A stretch of DNA of 60,000 nucleotides from Owenia fusiformis (GCA_903813345.2 CAIIXF020000001.1:42069366-42129365), one strand, 5' to 3'; counted from the stretch's first letter, positions 1 to 15,023 are shown. The notes: generated from the letters alone by a model not told the origin. Made by a program: numbers and translations.

Positions 1-3000
1 ATTATATTTGATCTAAAATAATGTGCCTCCCCACCAGTCCACTGATACACATCATTCGAATTCGCGATCGAATCCTGGTAAATAGAATTTATAAAATGTA
101 TCTCTATTACCATTCAGTTAGAAAAACCATCAATCACTTATCATAATACATATCGCTCAATAAAATGAGAAAACTCTCCAAAAAGACACTAATGAAATAT
201 GCCTTATATAAACATCCCGATGATTGGCCGTGTGCTCATACAAATTACTATGAAGTGTAATGGAGATATGACAATGAGAGACATCGAAGAATATGCAAGA
301 ATTGAAAGGCGATACCCAGCTACAAATAATACGGTGATTAAACGGATATGATCGACGAGGTATGTGAAACAACGGTTGGGGTTAAACATTCGTGTTAATG
401 AAAAGAGAATTGATTTCATTTATCTTGCAAAGGGCCCGATGATAGATAGATTGCGTATGAACCCCGTTGATCCTTCCGTCGAGATGTGTATGGTTGCAAG
501 TAGCATGCCCATAGTTTACATAGTTACTTTGTTCGGGTGTTAATTGATCGAACAGCTATTCCGGCGACTGGATAAACATTTTGATCAAACGGGATTCATT
601 CACTTGAGTAGCAAAACAATTGTTTGCGGTTGTTAAAACAGCGCCCATCTGTTTAGTTATCCATTCATGGTGATTTTTATTTTGAGTCGAAAGGCCATAA
701 TATGTCATTCATTTCTTGATAACTAAACTACTATCTTATACATTTCATCTGCATGGTAAGTTTTAAAATTTAAACCTTTTTTACGGTTTCTAAGAGATCT
801 AGCTCTACACCTTCTGATTTTTGTTATCATAGCAACTGATTTTCTCTATCGCTAACTAACAGTTGCCTTGACAATTCAGTAATATCATTTGATTTTCCTG
901 AACTAGTATACTCAATAAAACAAATATTCAATGCTAAACACGATCATTCGATTGTATCTAAAAACGGTACATTAAGAATATTATTGGTGACGCGATTTTA
1001 TATTGAAGAACAATAGGCATGAGTTCATAAATGTATTCCTTTGTTATGGTCGCTTAAAAATATGTACATAGTTTCACTTTTTATCAAAAACATGTAAGTG
1101 AGCGATTTAGAAAATATACTTGTTTGATGCATGATGTAGAATTAGTGTACGTTATCGGAAGCCTTTGAGACAAATCTGGTGGCATTATGTCTGGTTTAAA
1201 AAGTACCATCATTCTATCCAGAGGGGAAGTTTAAACTGTATAGATAACGGCATTTACTTTTACAGGTTTCAAGCCATAGGTTCCGGAACAGACATCGAGA
1301 ATGTGTCAAATTACCAATTTTCTCCAGTACAGTTTATTCATGCTGATCGCCGTCATTTATGTGGCTAAACTTATACTATAGTAATAAACTAAACTACTTA
1401 TCCTGGAATACTTTTCATTTTAACGACAACACAATCATTAGCATTTGATAAAAATATTATCTTCGGTCGATGCCTGAAAATGATCGCCGAGGATTCCAAT
1501 AGACCACTTTTCAAAAGCCTACTAGGCGCAGCCGCGCACCTCGTACTGTTTCAAGACTCAGGATACAAATGTTCAATTTGTGAAACCCTTGATATTTACA
1601 AATGATTAGAGGTCGAGCTAGTTTCATCAAGTCTAACATTTGGCGGATAGTAAGTTTGTCATTGGACCATTGAATTATCGGTTCAGAGATTCCTTTTTCT
1701 TACATTATCAATGATTCAAAGGTATTGCGCTTCTAATTAAGCAAACACCTGTAATCTTGTTTTGAGTCCTTCGTGATTTATAATCCAGGATCTTTGTAGG
1801 AACCTGCGCAAGCTCATTCAAAATACGAGTAAGTACAAGAAGTATGTCCCTATTGAACAAAAGAGTACGACAGCGCTTGCATGATTAAAGGGATTGGTCT
1901 TCGTCTGAGGTTAATTGCTTCCCTGTCGGTTTCAGGTAAAAGGCTAATATAAGTTGCTATAGATTACTTATTACAGCAATCGGCCTGCCTTAAACCAAAA
2001 ATTAATATTTAAAGGGTGAATAATTCTAGATGAATCTTCATTTCATAAAATCCAAAATCTCCCATTTCAAGTAGGGCCGTGTGGATATAAAGTTGTGGAA
2101 GAGAACCTGTAACCAGGAACAATCGTATCATTTTGCACAATTATTATGCATTGTACTTTATTACTTGAACGTTATTGCGGGAAATCACTTGCGTATCCAG
2201 CGTTTCCGACTGTTAGTTCAGAGGATCATTCAAAGGAAATCGAGCCATCTACAAACTCAATCATAACTTCCTCTAAGGCTTTGTGTATACCCCCATGTAC
2301 GTACTGCACGGTCATTAAAGGTAAATGAGAACTTACAGTGCAAGCTCAAAGAGTCAAGGGACGCTTATACAAAGCATTGTTCCCAGCTCAGCAAACGAGT
2401 GCTTCGAAGTCCGCTCCTAAATGAAAAACAAATATCGCACTTTGTCCCAATGTTCCAATACACCATTTGAAAGGTGGGAATAATAGCTTTACAAATCTGA
2501 CTTGCTTAACTGAGGGTGCAACGTTGCCTGGAGGTTGATTGAGTAAATGACAATTTATTTCTAAACATTATTTTTGAAGAAAACAAAAAAGCATATACTT
2601 TTATATCTTTTAAAAATTATTTAAGTACAATTCTCATCGACCAAATAGCTTTATAACATTCCAATACTAGTTATATGGTAATCTGATTCAAATGAATTTA
2701 TTAATCATGTTAGAAAGACACAATTATGATTGGGACAATTCAATGTTTTTCCAAAAGCTTTGATATCATGATAAATCACCGACCAATACAAAATATTTGA
2801 GCGGATGAACAGTGTGATATTTTATGAAAAGATTTCAGATAAGACAGGTTGATTTTTCAAATATGACCATTCACTGTTCAAATTGGGAGGTGCTAGCATT
2901 TCAGGGCTTTTTTAACATAGGAGTCAATGGGATGAAAAAACGGGACCAAAAGGTGTTCAGATTTGGGAGGAGAATTTCTATGTTCATTATTTTAATGAAA

Positions 3001-6000
3001 GATGGAAAATGTATCTAAATGTTGTTCATCATAAGTTTGGTAATACCTCCTTGAGTACTATGTAAAACCTGTCTTAGTGAACATCACTCTCTCGTGAACA
3101 CTTGCCTCTAGTAGACGCCTTCCTCCGCACATACTCTACTGACCACTTGCCCCATTAAACATTATTTTCTACACTGAAGCGAAGGAAATTCAAGCATATT
3201 CAAGAAACTTATTTTGAGTGGGTGGGATATTTGGGGTCACCCTTTTTGATCACAGCCTAATTGAACTGAAGTGTATTAATGTTTACAGACTTACCTATTA
3301 GCACTACAATAGAATGTAATTGCGCTTGTGAAATGTATGGACATTTAGTGACGATAAATGCGTAGGACAATTAAAGGTTGTGACGGTTGATACTCCACCA
3401 TCGGATTATCACTGATCCAGTCAGACATATTTCAAACTTAATCAGATCACTTTGCGTTGCAAGACAGAAAGATAGGTATGAAGTTATGAGCACTACAATT
3501 TTATGCAATTTTTCTAACGTTCTGAAAAACGTGACTGTCAGAGAGGCATGACACACCTATCAAAATACATCAAGCTAGGGGGAGAATACGACTGTAATTA
3601 CAGCGTACTGGATACAATTTACTGGTATATTGAAGGTATATATCGTGATTACATCGCATCAAGTTAACCTTAGCACCTCAATATTCAATAAATACTCGAC
3701 CTACAGATACGGCTGTCCTGTGCAGTCTTTCAAGTATTACATTAATAAGACTGCGAGTCAATATTGTGGCTAAATACGCATCCATTTGGAAAAGGAACAT
3801 GAACGCAAGAGAAAATCGAAACGGGTCATCGCGGAACACTTTATCATCACTTTGAACAATTCACGTTTTTGAAAAACTATCGCTTAGGTCAATCGAACGG
3901 GCCACTGGTTAGATTCTACCTCTCACTCCTAAGAAGTCTTGGCTAAAACGTTTTAGAGTTTTAGTTTTTAGTTTAAAATAGTTTATTTTTGTGTCACTGA
4001 TATTACAATATACATATAAAATACATAATAAAAACAACATTTTGTAACATCACCAGCCGGTGCCGACTTATGAGACACAGTATACATTAGATATGAGTGT
4101 CACCCATTACTACCCCCAATGGGCAGCTTGGGTCAGAGTTAAGAGAGAGTTAAGAGCTCTTAGTAAATCCACATTTTACAAAACCTCTTAGTCAGACCAG
4201 TCAGGGATCTTTGGAACTAACCCATAACGTAACACAACGTCTTGGTGGAATGTAAAATGACAACTACTGAAGTCTAAACCCATGGGTTATAGCTTAAAGA
4301 GATCATAGATGGGGTTTCAATGCATTGCGCTGAACGAAAAACATTAAAAAGAGACGTAGCCTATAGGCGGTACTCAACAGATGTCACTCTTGAAAAGGTA
4401 GAAGAGAAAAGATCGGGGTGATATGGTTGATTGAAATCCAGTTCCATTACAATCACGACCAGTGAAAATCTACCTACTACATTTTATTTTAAGTTTGCTC
4501 GATTTTCACTATTTTCTTAGAATTTTACCGATCGGTCTACAGAGTGCTTTGATGTGGTCGTTACTTTTTGGGCAAGCATACCGAGATTGAATCGAAATAT
4601 TTTATTCACGTCCATGGCAAACTTTGTAGTACGTTGGGAAATACAATTAGATTGTATAAGGAAGCTTAAATCTGTTTATTAATGATACTCCGGTCCCTCA
4701 GAGATAACTAGAGATGCAGAGCTTGCATTTGTATTTTCCCAATACGGTAGTAATCCGGAGATTTAAACGTGGTATATTTAATCAGCGTTACCTAAGTCAG
4801 TTCAACAGGCAGCAATGTGGTTTACCAGTAAATAGGCTCCGGAAGAAAAGGATGTTAGATTCTCGTGAGATGTTTACAGATGGTTGAGCTGAATTCTACA
4901 ACATACAATTGGCTACCGTCAGAAATACTTCAGAAGCCTTATAATTGATAATTACATTAATATTCATGTTGTACTGAATGCGAGAGGATCAATTTATTTA
5001 TTTTCAACGTCTAGAATTCCAATACGTTTAAGATCCGTGAAGAGGCTGCTGTTTGATTAACAACGGGTGATGTAACCATGTTTCTTTAATTTCATTGGAC
5101 ACCGCGCAGTTGCTGATTGATCCGTGAGCGTTTGTTGCATTGGATGCTGCCTGGCTGCGGAGAAAGTCTAATAAGCGATATGAATACAGCTCTCAGATCA
5201 TTTTAGATCAACAGTCGGAGCTTGAACAGACGGTTTTTATATCGCAGCCACTCAGCTTGGATTTGCATTGGTTGCGATTGATATTACATCTAACATTGTC
5301 ACATCTAAGTTTCATTGCCTATAAATACAACTAAAAAGTGTGATTGAAGGGTGAAACATTACAGATATAGGATCTCGGTTTGATTTGCATATCTATTGAG
5401 TTGTCAATAAAAGCTTCTACGCTTGGCTTAAGAAAACATCGCACGGCAAACAGGAATAAATCGGGCGCGAAACGCAGCTTGATAAAGTTACCAAACAAAA
5501 TCTTGGTGGTGAAAAGCATGACGATGATACTCACGGGAAAAATGGTAAGTCAATCAGCTGGAACATCCTATCAATTGATTTGTATTTATTATTTTCGTTG
5601 AAATCATACTGAGCTAAGAATAGCTGATTTCGTGTTCTAATCTACACTATTAATCATACTATCATCCAACAGGGAAATATGTGGGAAATAAACTTTTTAT
5701 TAGTTTCATGACGGACTCATTAGGACGAGTTTAGCAACATGATTAAAGGCAAAATAAAACTTGCCTAAGAAGTGAGAACATGTGTAAGCGTTTACCTAGC
5801 TCGTTAGCTCAATTTGAATAGCTTATAGTACGAAATGGGATATATTGATATTCTAGTGGAATTCAAGATTGGACGTGAAATGTTAGCTCAGCAATTGCAA
5901 GATTTCTAGAGTTACACACAGGTATATGTCAAAATATCGAAAAACAGTTATTTGTCCCAAGGTTATCACTGATTCTTTAGTATGTAGATAAAACCATTGT

Positions 6001-8255
6001 TCGATGACACAAAGAATATAACAAAAGGTACAATTGTAAAAACTGACTCCGATACTCGAGGAATTGTTATGAATTGTTGCCTTAAACGTAAGTATTGACA
6101 AAATAATCCTCGAATGTATAAGATATATCATGATTGAATTAGAGTTATAGCTTCAATTGATGGAACTTGTGTCCTTTGTGTAAGCAATATATATTTAACG
6201 TGGCTTACTCTACTGAGCCTATTGTACAATTAAATTTACACAAGCCTTTCAAATTATCTATTTTTTTCAATTTTGTCACGGTAGTCAGGATGGATTCTCA
6301 AAATGTAGTGCTATAGTGATATTGAATAGTTAATTGAGAGAATATGGTCAGGTCTAGATACCCGATCTCTGGACTCGAGTGTATAAATTAGTACGTCTTT
6401 AGCTAGCTTTTTAAAAATGCATTATAAAAATAGAAAACAGTAAAAGAACAATAGATAGTTTAGATGCCTTTCTACAGATAGTTTCATGTGACTTTTTACA
6501 AATGTATAATGTAGATATAGGAGACTTTTTCGGAATGCATCAACATTGCATATGTAAAACTAGGACACAGTGTGGAAGATAAGTCTAACAGGCTTTTTAA
6601 AACTTGATACAGTATTTTGTATGGAGGTTTCAAGAATGAGCTAAAGTATGTAAAAAGAGATGGCAGTATTATTAAAAGTGATATCAGGTATCGGAGAAAC
6701 TGCAGGCTTGTTGAACGTTGAATCATGGATTACGGCATACTCGCTGATGGGTTGTGAAACTTCAAGAAGGCATATGGGGCCAACAACCGATCTAGGGTGA
6801 CCTAACCTAGCCCCACTTTAAATTATTTCGATTTGAGCTTGGAAAATATTTGACATGAATTGAACAAAATATCAGTACATTTCAGACCTTTATTCTTATA
6901 CATGAACATTGTAGGGACATAGAAGCGAGCCTTTCAGGTCTCCAACGATGCTTTGAATTCGAATATTTTCTCTTTGATATGCTTTCCGATGACATCTTCC
7001 AGTTTCCAAATTTATGGAGGAAGTGTACATTTTCGGCAAGTTACTTTTCCAATGTTAATACTAACAAAAATGCATTCCTAATGTTGTATTTTTAATTGTT
7101 TCCATGGCAGACAGCTATAAACTACAATTTCTAATTATAAACCCGCTTCGTGTATCAAATGTCTGAGTATATGATTTAAATATGAATATAAGGAGTTGTT
7201 AAAAATAGTTCGAAAAGTCAAAATTGTTTTTATGATGATTACGATTGACATTTCATCGAATTAGCAACAGCCCACACATTCCCTTTGTTTACATAGGATT
7301 TAAAAAACATGTACATTATCATCAATTTCCGTCTATGTTCTTGTTTTAAATGCGCCAGGAATAGTTTCTATGGAAAACAAATCAATTGATGTTTTTAGCA
7401 TTAAAAACAGTTTTTATGTTACATAAAGTTTCAAGATAAAGTTTCAAGATAAGAATTCAGCTAAGAACAGTCGGTTTTTACATGTCCAATTGGGGCACTT
7501 AAGTCAAACTTATAATATGTAAACTTAAAGAAGGGAGAACAGGTCTTATTGACATAACATATTCAATCATTTAAAAGCAGATCCAAACAAATCACTGTGT
7601 GTGACGTGTACGGAATACAAATAGATAATTAATACGATATGTGAGCGTTTTTGCTTAAAGGGAAAACTCCGAAGAGTATTAAAACACAATTAGAAAAAGA
7701 AGAGTGAAGACGGTTATAACGTGGCAAACCCAAACATCCCAAACAATGACATATTATGTAAAGCCTTACACCCCCCTTTCCCCCAACATCTAGGAATCAA
7801 TACCACAAACCAAAACCACATGCCATTGGTCACAATAGAGGCATTAGAATATATATTGAAGAGCAATTAAAATTGAAACCCTGCACTCCGTTATAAGTGG
7901 GTATTAATAGAATTTATAAAAGATTCCAGAGCATTCAGTCTTAATAATATGCGTGTGTTTAGCTTAAGCTTAAAGGGCCGACCCTGTACTTTCGCAAAGC
8001 CGAAATTCATTAGTCAATTAAACACAATATATCAACGATAAGCATCGGATTGGTCTCGAAATATTTTAAGATTCATTGTTGGAAGTTCTATTCAAGTTAG
8101 GCTTTTAAAAGTGTTTTCCGGCCTTCATTCACTTGTCAGGGTTATACTGTTCTAGTCATACTAAATGTGATGCTGGAATTTTAATGCATTTACCCAAGTG
8201 TTAGCCTCCTAACCTTATAAATAACAAGTGAACATCTAAAATTTAGTTTACTTTC
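1..8255. other. Long stretch without recognisable genes
   Basis: I see no convincing coding exon, RNA gene or complete mobile element here. All open frames are 82 codons or shorter, have no recognisable motif, and no pair of them links through good splice sites in matching phase. The sequence is AT-rich with small imperfect hairpins. It may hold long introns, regulatory DNA or old decayed repeats that cannot be recognised from a single copy. Confidence 0.5.
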
Positions 8256-9140
8256 ACACCCGGTGCAGACAGATCGCCTAAAATTACATTTGTATGATGC
8301 GAGACTCGACATTCACCTGGAAATTAGAATTTTGCCACTCGTGAAGCAAATTAATTTTTTACTGCTTTATAAATGGTGAATGACTTGATATTTCAATGTA
8401 ACTCGTTTAAATAATGATGGCGGTGATTGAAATTACGATGTAAGGATAAAACCGCAACGAAATATTTGTAGATTTCTTTGAAAAACTAAGAAATAGTTAT
8501 TATAGTCGTAAACATCACATATCGAATTTTTCGAAACAGAAAAAACATTTTCCCTAGTAGCATTAACATTGGTCTCGTGTATGTCATACATTTGACATAT
8601 TTGAAATGCAACTATTATTCGAACTTATGAACTTATAATCGTTCGGACATAAGTATGCTATGTAATAAAGTAACACTTGTATCATACTAATGTCCGATCA
8701 TAAGTTATAATAATAGTTGCGTTTCAAATATTAATTGTATGACATAATATGTCACACAATACGTATATGATATTCGAGACCAATGTTAATGCTACCAGGC
8801 CTTACAATTTATACATGTTTTTTTGTGTTTCGGAAAATTCGATATGTGATGTATATTTTTTAGTTCTTCAAAGAAATCAACAAATATTTCGTTGCGGTTT
8901 TATCTTTACATCGTTTTTTCCATTACCGCCATACGTTTTCAAACGACGTTACCTTGAACTATCAAGACATCATGCTATTTCATACTTATAAAACTTAATT
9001 TGGCTGTCATTCACTATTTATTAATAAAGCAGTAAAAAATTAATTTGCTCCATGGGTGACAAATTATTTCAAGTTTCCTGGTGAACGTCGAGTCTCACAT
9101 CATACGAATGTAATTTTAGTCGATCTGTCTGCATGGGGTG
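8256..9140. repeat. Large foldback element, arms of about 400-460 bp
   Basis: The left arm (about 8256-8657) reappears as its reverse complement in the right arm (about 8683-9140), with a short loop near 8658-8682. Matching blocks can be followed outward from the centre: a GCAACTATTATT block, a block around the start of 'gacatattt', the ATTAATTTTTTACTGC block, the GTCTCGCATCATAC block, and the outer CAGACAGATCG block. The arms are imperfect, with many substitutions and small gaps, so the element is old. The two open frames inside the right arm (8749-8991 and 9056-9238) show no motif and are probably chance. No transposase is visible, so it is best called a non-autonomous foldback or MITE-like element. 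Confidence 0.85.
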
Positions 9141-10173
9141 TATCATCAACATCTGTGTGGAATATTCTTGAACATCTTAGACTTTATAATAAAAGAGTTC
9201 TCGAGAACATTGTGATTTTACTGGGTCCCTCAATGTGATCATCGATGCTTTGTTTTGATGCGGTAGAACAAACTTTGTAGATTTTATAATTTGCACGTTT
9301 TGTAAGATGTCCCTTGATCTTTCTTATAATGACTTCGAACTCATCAAACCATGGCGAGCTTAAGTCGACGAATGCGACGTCTGAGATAATCCCATTTGAT
9401 AATTTCCCCCGAGGTAATCTAGCATGACATAAACCGGCGAGCGTATCCGTTACAGTAGCAACGATGTAAAAGGACCGTTCATAAAACTTATAACACGTCC
9501 GATAATGACATTTATACTGAAGAATGGCATCGGATGCAATCACGAATCATTTGAGACGGAGTTAAATTAACTAAACAGGTTGATAAAATAGGAAAGTTAA
9601 AAATGGTACGTTCGATTCCATCTTGTTTCCTATGTCCCGAAACTCAACTTTATGCGATAAAGAATATGCATAACGTTTTTGATCACGTGAACTCAACCGA
9701 CGCATCAATTATTTAAACCAAGATTAGTTCTATTTTGGGTTCCTTCGAATTTGAATTGAAGTTAGTGGCATCATTAAACCAGTTATAACACTATTCCATT
9801 AAATATTTTTGCGATAAAATTCACAAACAGAAATTATTAAAAGCGTCGAATATGTAGATTTGCACACATGGCATACTAACTACAAGTGCTTTTGACATGA
9901 CGGAATAAAGAAAACTTATTTACCTTATTATTGAGTTTCATAGTTTATCTGAAATATGTAATTAATAAATATCATTTGTCTCCTACGCCCACTCGCGCAG
10001 ATATCAGTATAAGAATAATATCATCACATGTCTTGACATTGTAGCGACATTATCAACATGAATCTCAAAGTTTCTCCTCATATTCCAAGTTTACTGGGGC
10101 TGTTTGAACGACATCTTAATTAGCAAAATGCCAACGTCAAACTCACGGTGCATTACGTTATCTTTATATATTA
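9141..10173. other. No supported gene; one unexplained 119-codon open frame
   Basis: A minus-strand frame at 9184-9543 (119 codons) starts beside the large foldback. Its composition is mixed rather than low-complexity and it includes the stretch LSNGIISDVAFVDLSSPW, but I recognise no family and see no signal peptide, zinc-binding pattern or clean pair of splice sites. It could be a single exon, a relic of an element's protein, or chance. The rest of the interval is AT-rich and featureless. Confidence 0.3.
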
Positions 10174-12990
10174 GACGGCATGGTAAAAGGGGGAGTCTTT
10201 GGCGTATTATGGTATTTTAACCCGATCAGAATAACTTACTACATAATGCACTAAGCTAGACAGTTAATGGGCCCAATACTTCAAAGAGATATACGATCCA
10301 AGACTTTCAGCAGATATTAGCTTTATAGGCGATATTTTGGGTCACAAAAACAGTTTTCATCTATTCACAACATATATTATTTGAAATCACAGAATCCTTC
10401 GAATCCTATCTGGATCCTTTATCAACTGAAGCGCTACAAAACAATTAAATAAAACCAATGTTACGTTAAATTAATAATTATTAATTTCAAATGATAAATG
10501 TTGTGAATAGAAGAAAACTGTTCTTATGTGATTTAATAACCAACCTGAACAATATTTGGGTGTTTAAATAAGAACTAATCCGTGTACGTTTGACGTTTCG
10601 CGCTGAACCGCTGCAGAATTCTTTCTATGCTTATTTATTTCGGAATGAAGTATTTGTAAATATAATTAATTGGTAGACATTAATTGAGACCAACCAGACA
10701 CAGTTACATAGCATAAAAAGAAAAATATCAGAAATGAATATATCATGTTTGCGATAAATACGGGCAGTACGACTCGTGCTTAGCAATGGGCACCAGAAGT
10801 AACTAATGGTAGGTATACCAACAGAATCTTTAAAGTCAAAACGTACAACGACCTTCCAATGCTTATTAGCTCACCCTATGCGGACGGAGCCTGTGGGCAA
10901 TGTTTGGTGCGGCAGAAATGAGCGTTTGGTGCGTTTTTGAATTTAAATTTGGGATATTTCTGAACTAAGCCGTTTGGGACTTTAAATGTATTCATATATG
11001 ACATTGTGTAGTTGACACCTAATATCAAATTGCGAAAAAAGTAACTATAAGCCAATCTAGCGACGCACCTTTTGGCACAAACATGAAAGCGTATTTCCTA
11101 GTATGAATAGAGGTTCTAGAAACAGTTGGCGTGGTCCAAGTACTCTTACAACACATCATCAAACGATAAAGTTCTTAGTTTATTTAGCGTCAATATTTAG
11201 AGGGGACTCATATCTGATGAAGATTTCCTAATTTTTATAAAATCACACAGACACTGTCTAGCTTCCAAGACACAAAAATAATTTGTATGGATAGCGGGGG
11301 GGGGGGGAGGGGGAGATTTCCAAAAGATCACCTTTCATATTGGCACGTTCGATAACCAATTTTAAAGGCCTCATTTGCCATTCTAATGTTCGCTTACAAC
11401 TGTTTTTTGAGTATTCTCTGAAGATTACAATCGAGTAACTTCAATAGTTTTACCGTAGTTTTGAAATGATGATGTTGAACCAAGGGCGAACGTAATACCC
11501 GGAACGTTCGCAAATTGGCTTTCGTTTTTTACCGCATCCGATTTGAATTACCCAATAAACATAATAGGTGTGTGAGAACTTTTTATTCTGACAATGTGTC
11601 TTACCCCCTCTCGACATAAAGTCCAGAGCTGAATATGTCAGCACATGTTGATGTTTGGTAAGTAAAAATACTTTATCCTTATATCGTAACATATTTTCTA
11701 TAGGCCTAGTTAAGTGAATTTCGGTCACGAACGATTCAGAAACAACAGTTAAAACGAAGATTGTCCGCCGATTGTTCTTTTACATGTCATATATTTAAGT
11801 TAATCGATCATGTGAACAGATTCCAATGCTATAGAGTAAAATAACCGCAAAACGGTACAGAAAAAGGTACCTAGGTCTGAGAAAACCTACCCCTCTATAC
11901 ACCATCGTCTAATGAAGACCACACAAAGCCCCGGATGTCGTGCCGTTTCTCGTTTCGTTTGGTACACAACTAAGCCCCGGGTATTAAATATTAAGCCCTT
12001 GGTTGAACTGATGTTAAACTGAAATAAACGCCATTTCAACGTTTTCAAATTTTACTTTGCGCATGCGCGACACTGAGAAAGCACTTGCAATTAACTTTGG
12101 AATTGTAAAACACTTATGTCACAAAAGTTGGCTTATGAAGTATATAGAGATTATCCTATATGTGGACTATACCGACTAAAGGATGATCTGTTTATCCCAT
12201 ACCAATCTTGGTCATCTGGTTCACATTGTTCAATTGGCCACAGTTCAGAAAATTTCCAACATGCGAACGTTACAAAAATTAACCAACATGAAAATGAAAC
12301 ATCAGGGAGCAAGAGTTAAGGTAAAGGTGCACTTGATGAAATTTCATGGCCATTTGCTATTTTCAGATAAACATAACTCATTCCACACATCACTCTACAT
12401 CTTTCATTCTTGCACAAAAGATGGATTAGTGTACCTAGAATATTGATTGAGGGTTGATAATTCTTCAGAATGTTTGAATAACTAGAATATTCAGTGGTTT
12501 AGTTTTCAAAATTGCAAAAAAATTCCAAAGTGCACTCTGTCCTAAAAGAAAAAAGCCCCTAATTAATATCCCAAATTAGATATAGTATCTCTCGCAATGC
12601 CTCACAACGACTTCGCCATACACATAACAGGCAGTTAGGCCTGATGTGGGTGTCAGACTGGTGTCAAATGGCGTTTTGCCCCCCCCCCTTCCACGGCATA
12701 AACTAGGAGAAGTTCAATTCTGGATAAAATAAAGCCGAGATGGCCAAGGTCAGATGTTGCTGCATTGTTTTACATGCATTTGCATTGTTCTAGTATAGTT
12801 CTCTTTTTATTAATTTTGAAAAAATCCTGCACAGACTTGAACGCTGCAAAACACACGGATCAGGAGCCCATATTAATGGATAAAACAGAGGATCTTATGG
12901 AAGCTGAAGCAGCAGAGTACAGATATTCCAAAGATACTCTGCACAAGAGGTTTTGAAATTCCGAAAGACTCCCCCTTTTACCATGCCGTT
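10174..12990. mobile_element. 2.8-kb inverted-terminal DNA element with TTA target duplication
   Basis: The left end at 10174-10202 and the right end at about 12962-12990 are inverted copies of one another: ACGGCATGGTAAAAGGGGGA on the left and its reverse complement at the right edge. Near-perfect identity runs for about 26 bases. Both ends are flanked by TTA (10171-10173 and 12991-12993). A TTA or TWA target duplication is the usual signature of the PIF/Harbinger superfamily. I found no intact transposase or Myb-like gene inside. The frames at 11450-11728 (-), 12116-12446 (+) and 12765-12956 (+) have no recognisable motif. The element is therefore either non-autonomous or badly decayed. It also carries a poly-G run near 11297. 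Confidence 0.65.
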
Positions 12991-14920
12991 TTAACATCAA
13001 CGCCAGCTAGACTAGTAGCCGTTTTATGCTGCCATGTATCTTCATCTTTTCACTTTTTAACAACAAGTGAATTTTCTTTCCAATGGTATATAATATGTTT
13101 GTGTATCTCTCTTAGTTTATGCTGCACAACGCCTTTTGACACCCTGTACATAGGTAACTTCGAATATTAATGGAATGCCTCACGGGGTACACATGTCAAT
13201 ATATGCCATCGATAAACTTAGTATCGTACATGTTTATCTCGAGAGTATCAAATAGTATGCAAATAATACATAACTTGATAATTCATTAACTCACATAATG
13301 TAGATATTTATCGTTCTTGCAAATATTAATTTTGATACCCTAGTAGCCGAGACAGAATAGTCATTCCTTTTTTCTGATGAGTTTTTCAATTCTCAATAAT
13401 ATTTTCATGAAATTTTCACAGGAGACATAAAATATTAATTTTCATTATAATTACAGGTTTTCAACAGAAGGCCAACTTCTGTTAAGGACCATTTTCTGTT
13501 TTTAGAGGACAATACTAGTTTCCGATTATCATGATTGTATCAATTCTAGTTTTGAGTGGTAACTTATGTACCGACTTACATACATGAATTCCTAATATTA
13601 TTTTATTAGTCAAAAATATTTTTAATCGATTATAGATACCGTATGTAATGCAACCTAACGCCCCTTTGCTCCCTACCTCTGCCACTAACGTTTTTGTCTA
13701 AATCTCTGCGTAATCAATGGAATATATCTCACAGAAGGGTTAATATCATGAATGTCACAGGGCAGAATCTAAAAAGCAAGCCATACAATAAGGTAGTATC
13801 AAATATCACAAATGAGATACTGGTATATTCAATCCAAGTTATTTAATATGATGTTTCAATAACGCAGATGCGAGTAGGTAGTTACCAGTTTCACCACCAG
13901 GTGGCTCGTTCGGGTCAGATAGCATGGCGGGTATAGGAGAAAATCCCCCTTAACTTAAATTACATCTGTTTTAGTGGTTCAATTTTCATATTACCCTTAT
14001 CTATCTGATAGTTATGCAAATCAAAATATGTCCAGTAAATGAAAATGTTATCTGATCAATACAAGAAAAGAAATTTCACTTTTTGTGATTTTGTAACATG
14101 GGCTCTATGGAGAATCAACTCGAACTAGAAGTCACATTTTCAAAAATAATTAATTTTCAAACTTGATAAACAATTTTCGAAACCATATTTCTAGATGTAC
14201 TTTCACATGTAGATTTCAAATATAACAATGCTTGGACTGAATTTTGAATATTTAATGGCGTAAATCAAGTTTTTTTCTATTCGCATCTAGTCTATTGTTG
14301 CCCAAGTAAAACATGGGATATATCTATCTAACAACAGAATGGTAACAATTATTATTTCTACCCAAGTATCCAAGGTGGAAATGGGTCTAAATGAGCGAGT
14401 CGAATTGCATTTTCTATAAGGTCAATGCATAGATAATTGTTAAACAATGGTAACAAATGAAACTATTTATGTCATATGGTGAAACGTCATTTGGGGAAAA
14501 CATATGATTTAATGGAAATAAAGACAATGCTTATTCCAGAAAGAAAAGGAAATAATGCGCTTGCCAATGTGATCTCCCCATGGAAAAAAATTACAAAATC
14601 AAAATGAGTATACTACTTTTATTATTACATTTATATGCACAATAGTATCTTGTTGACCTATATTCAGCACTGTATTGGCCACTTATTAGGCTCATAATTC
14701 AATCATCAAGTGTAGAGGTTAGATTCCAAACCAGGAAGTATTTTTGTGTCTATTAAAATCCATTTGCATCATACGCATCCCTACATCCTATCCAAATATG
14801 TTACTAAATAATGAAATATAATATTATAATCTTTGGTTTTGCAAGGTTTTACACAGTGTTTTATGATATTTTCTAAGTGTAAAATATGTTTTTTTTAATG
14901 TTTTTTTTTATAATTTTTTT
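12991..14920. other. Stretch without recognisable features
   Basis: AT-rich sequence with no supported exon, RNA gene or repeat that I could match elsewhere in the window. Confidence 0.45.
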
Positions 14921-15023
14921 ATTTCAAAGAATAAGCATGTTAAAGCAATTGCAAAAAACAATTACAGTACAGTTACATGGTAAACCTACATTTAGCAATT
15001 TTACAATACAGTATTGGTTAAAT
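14921..15023 (-). repeat. Dispersed repeat, copy 1 (retroelement 3'-end-like)
   Basis: Read on the minus strand, this matches 21901-22000 on the plus strand. The shared core includes GTAACTGTACT, then AATTGTTTTTTGCAATTGC, then a block ending in ATTCTTTGAAA and an A-rich tail. The common end next to an A-rich tail suggests the 3' end of a LINE or SINE, but the body cannot be identified from these two short copies. Confidence 0.7.

Noticed and set aside
9184-9543. 119-codon minus-strand frame as a gene
   Set aside because: No family recognised and no matching splice sites. It begins next to a foldback and can be chance; kept only as a note in the region entry.
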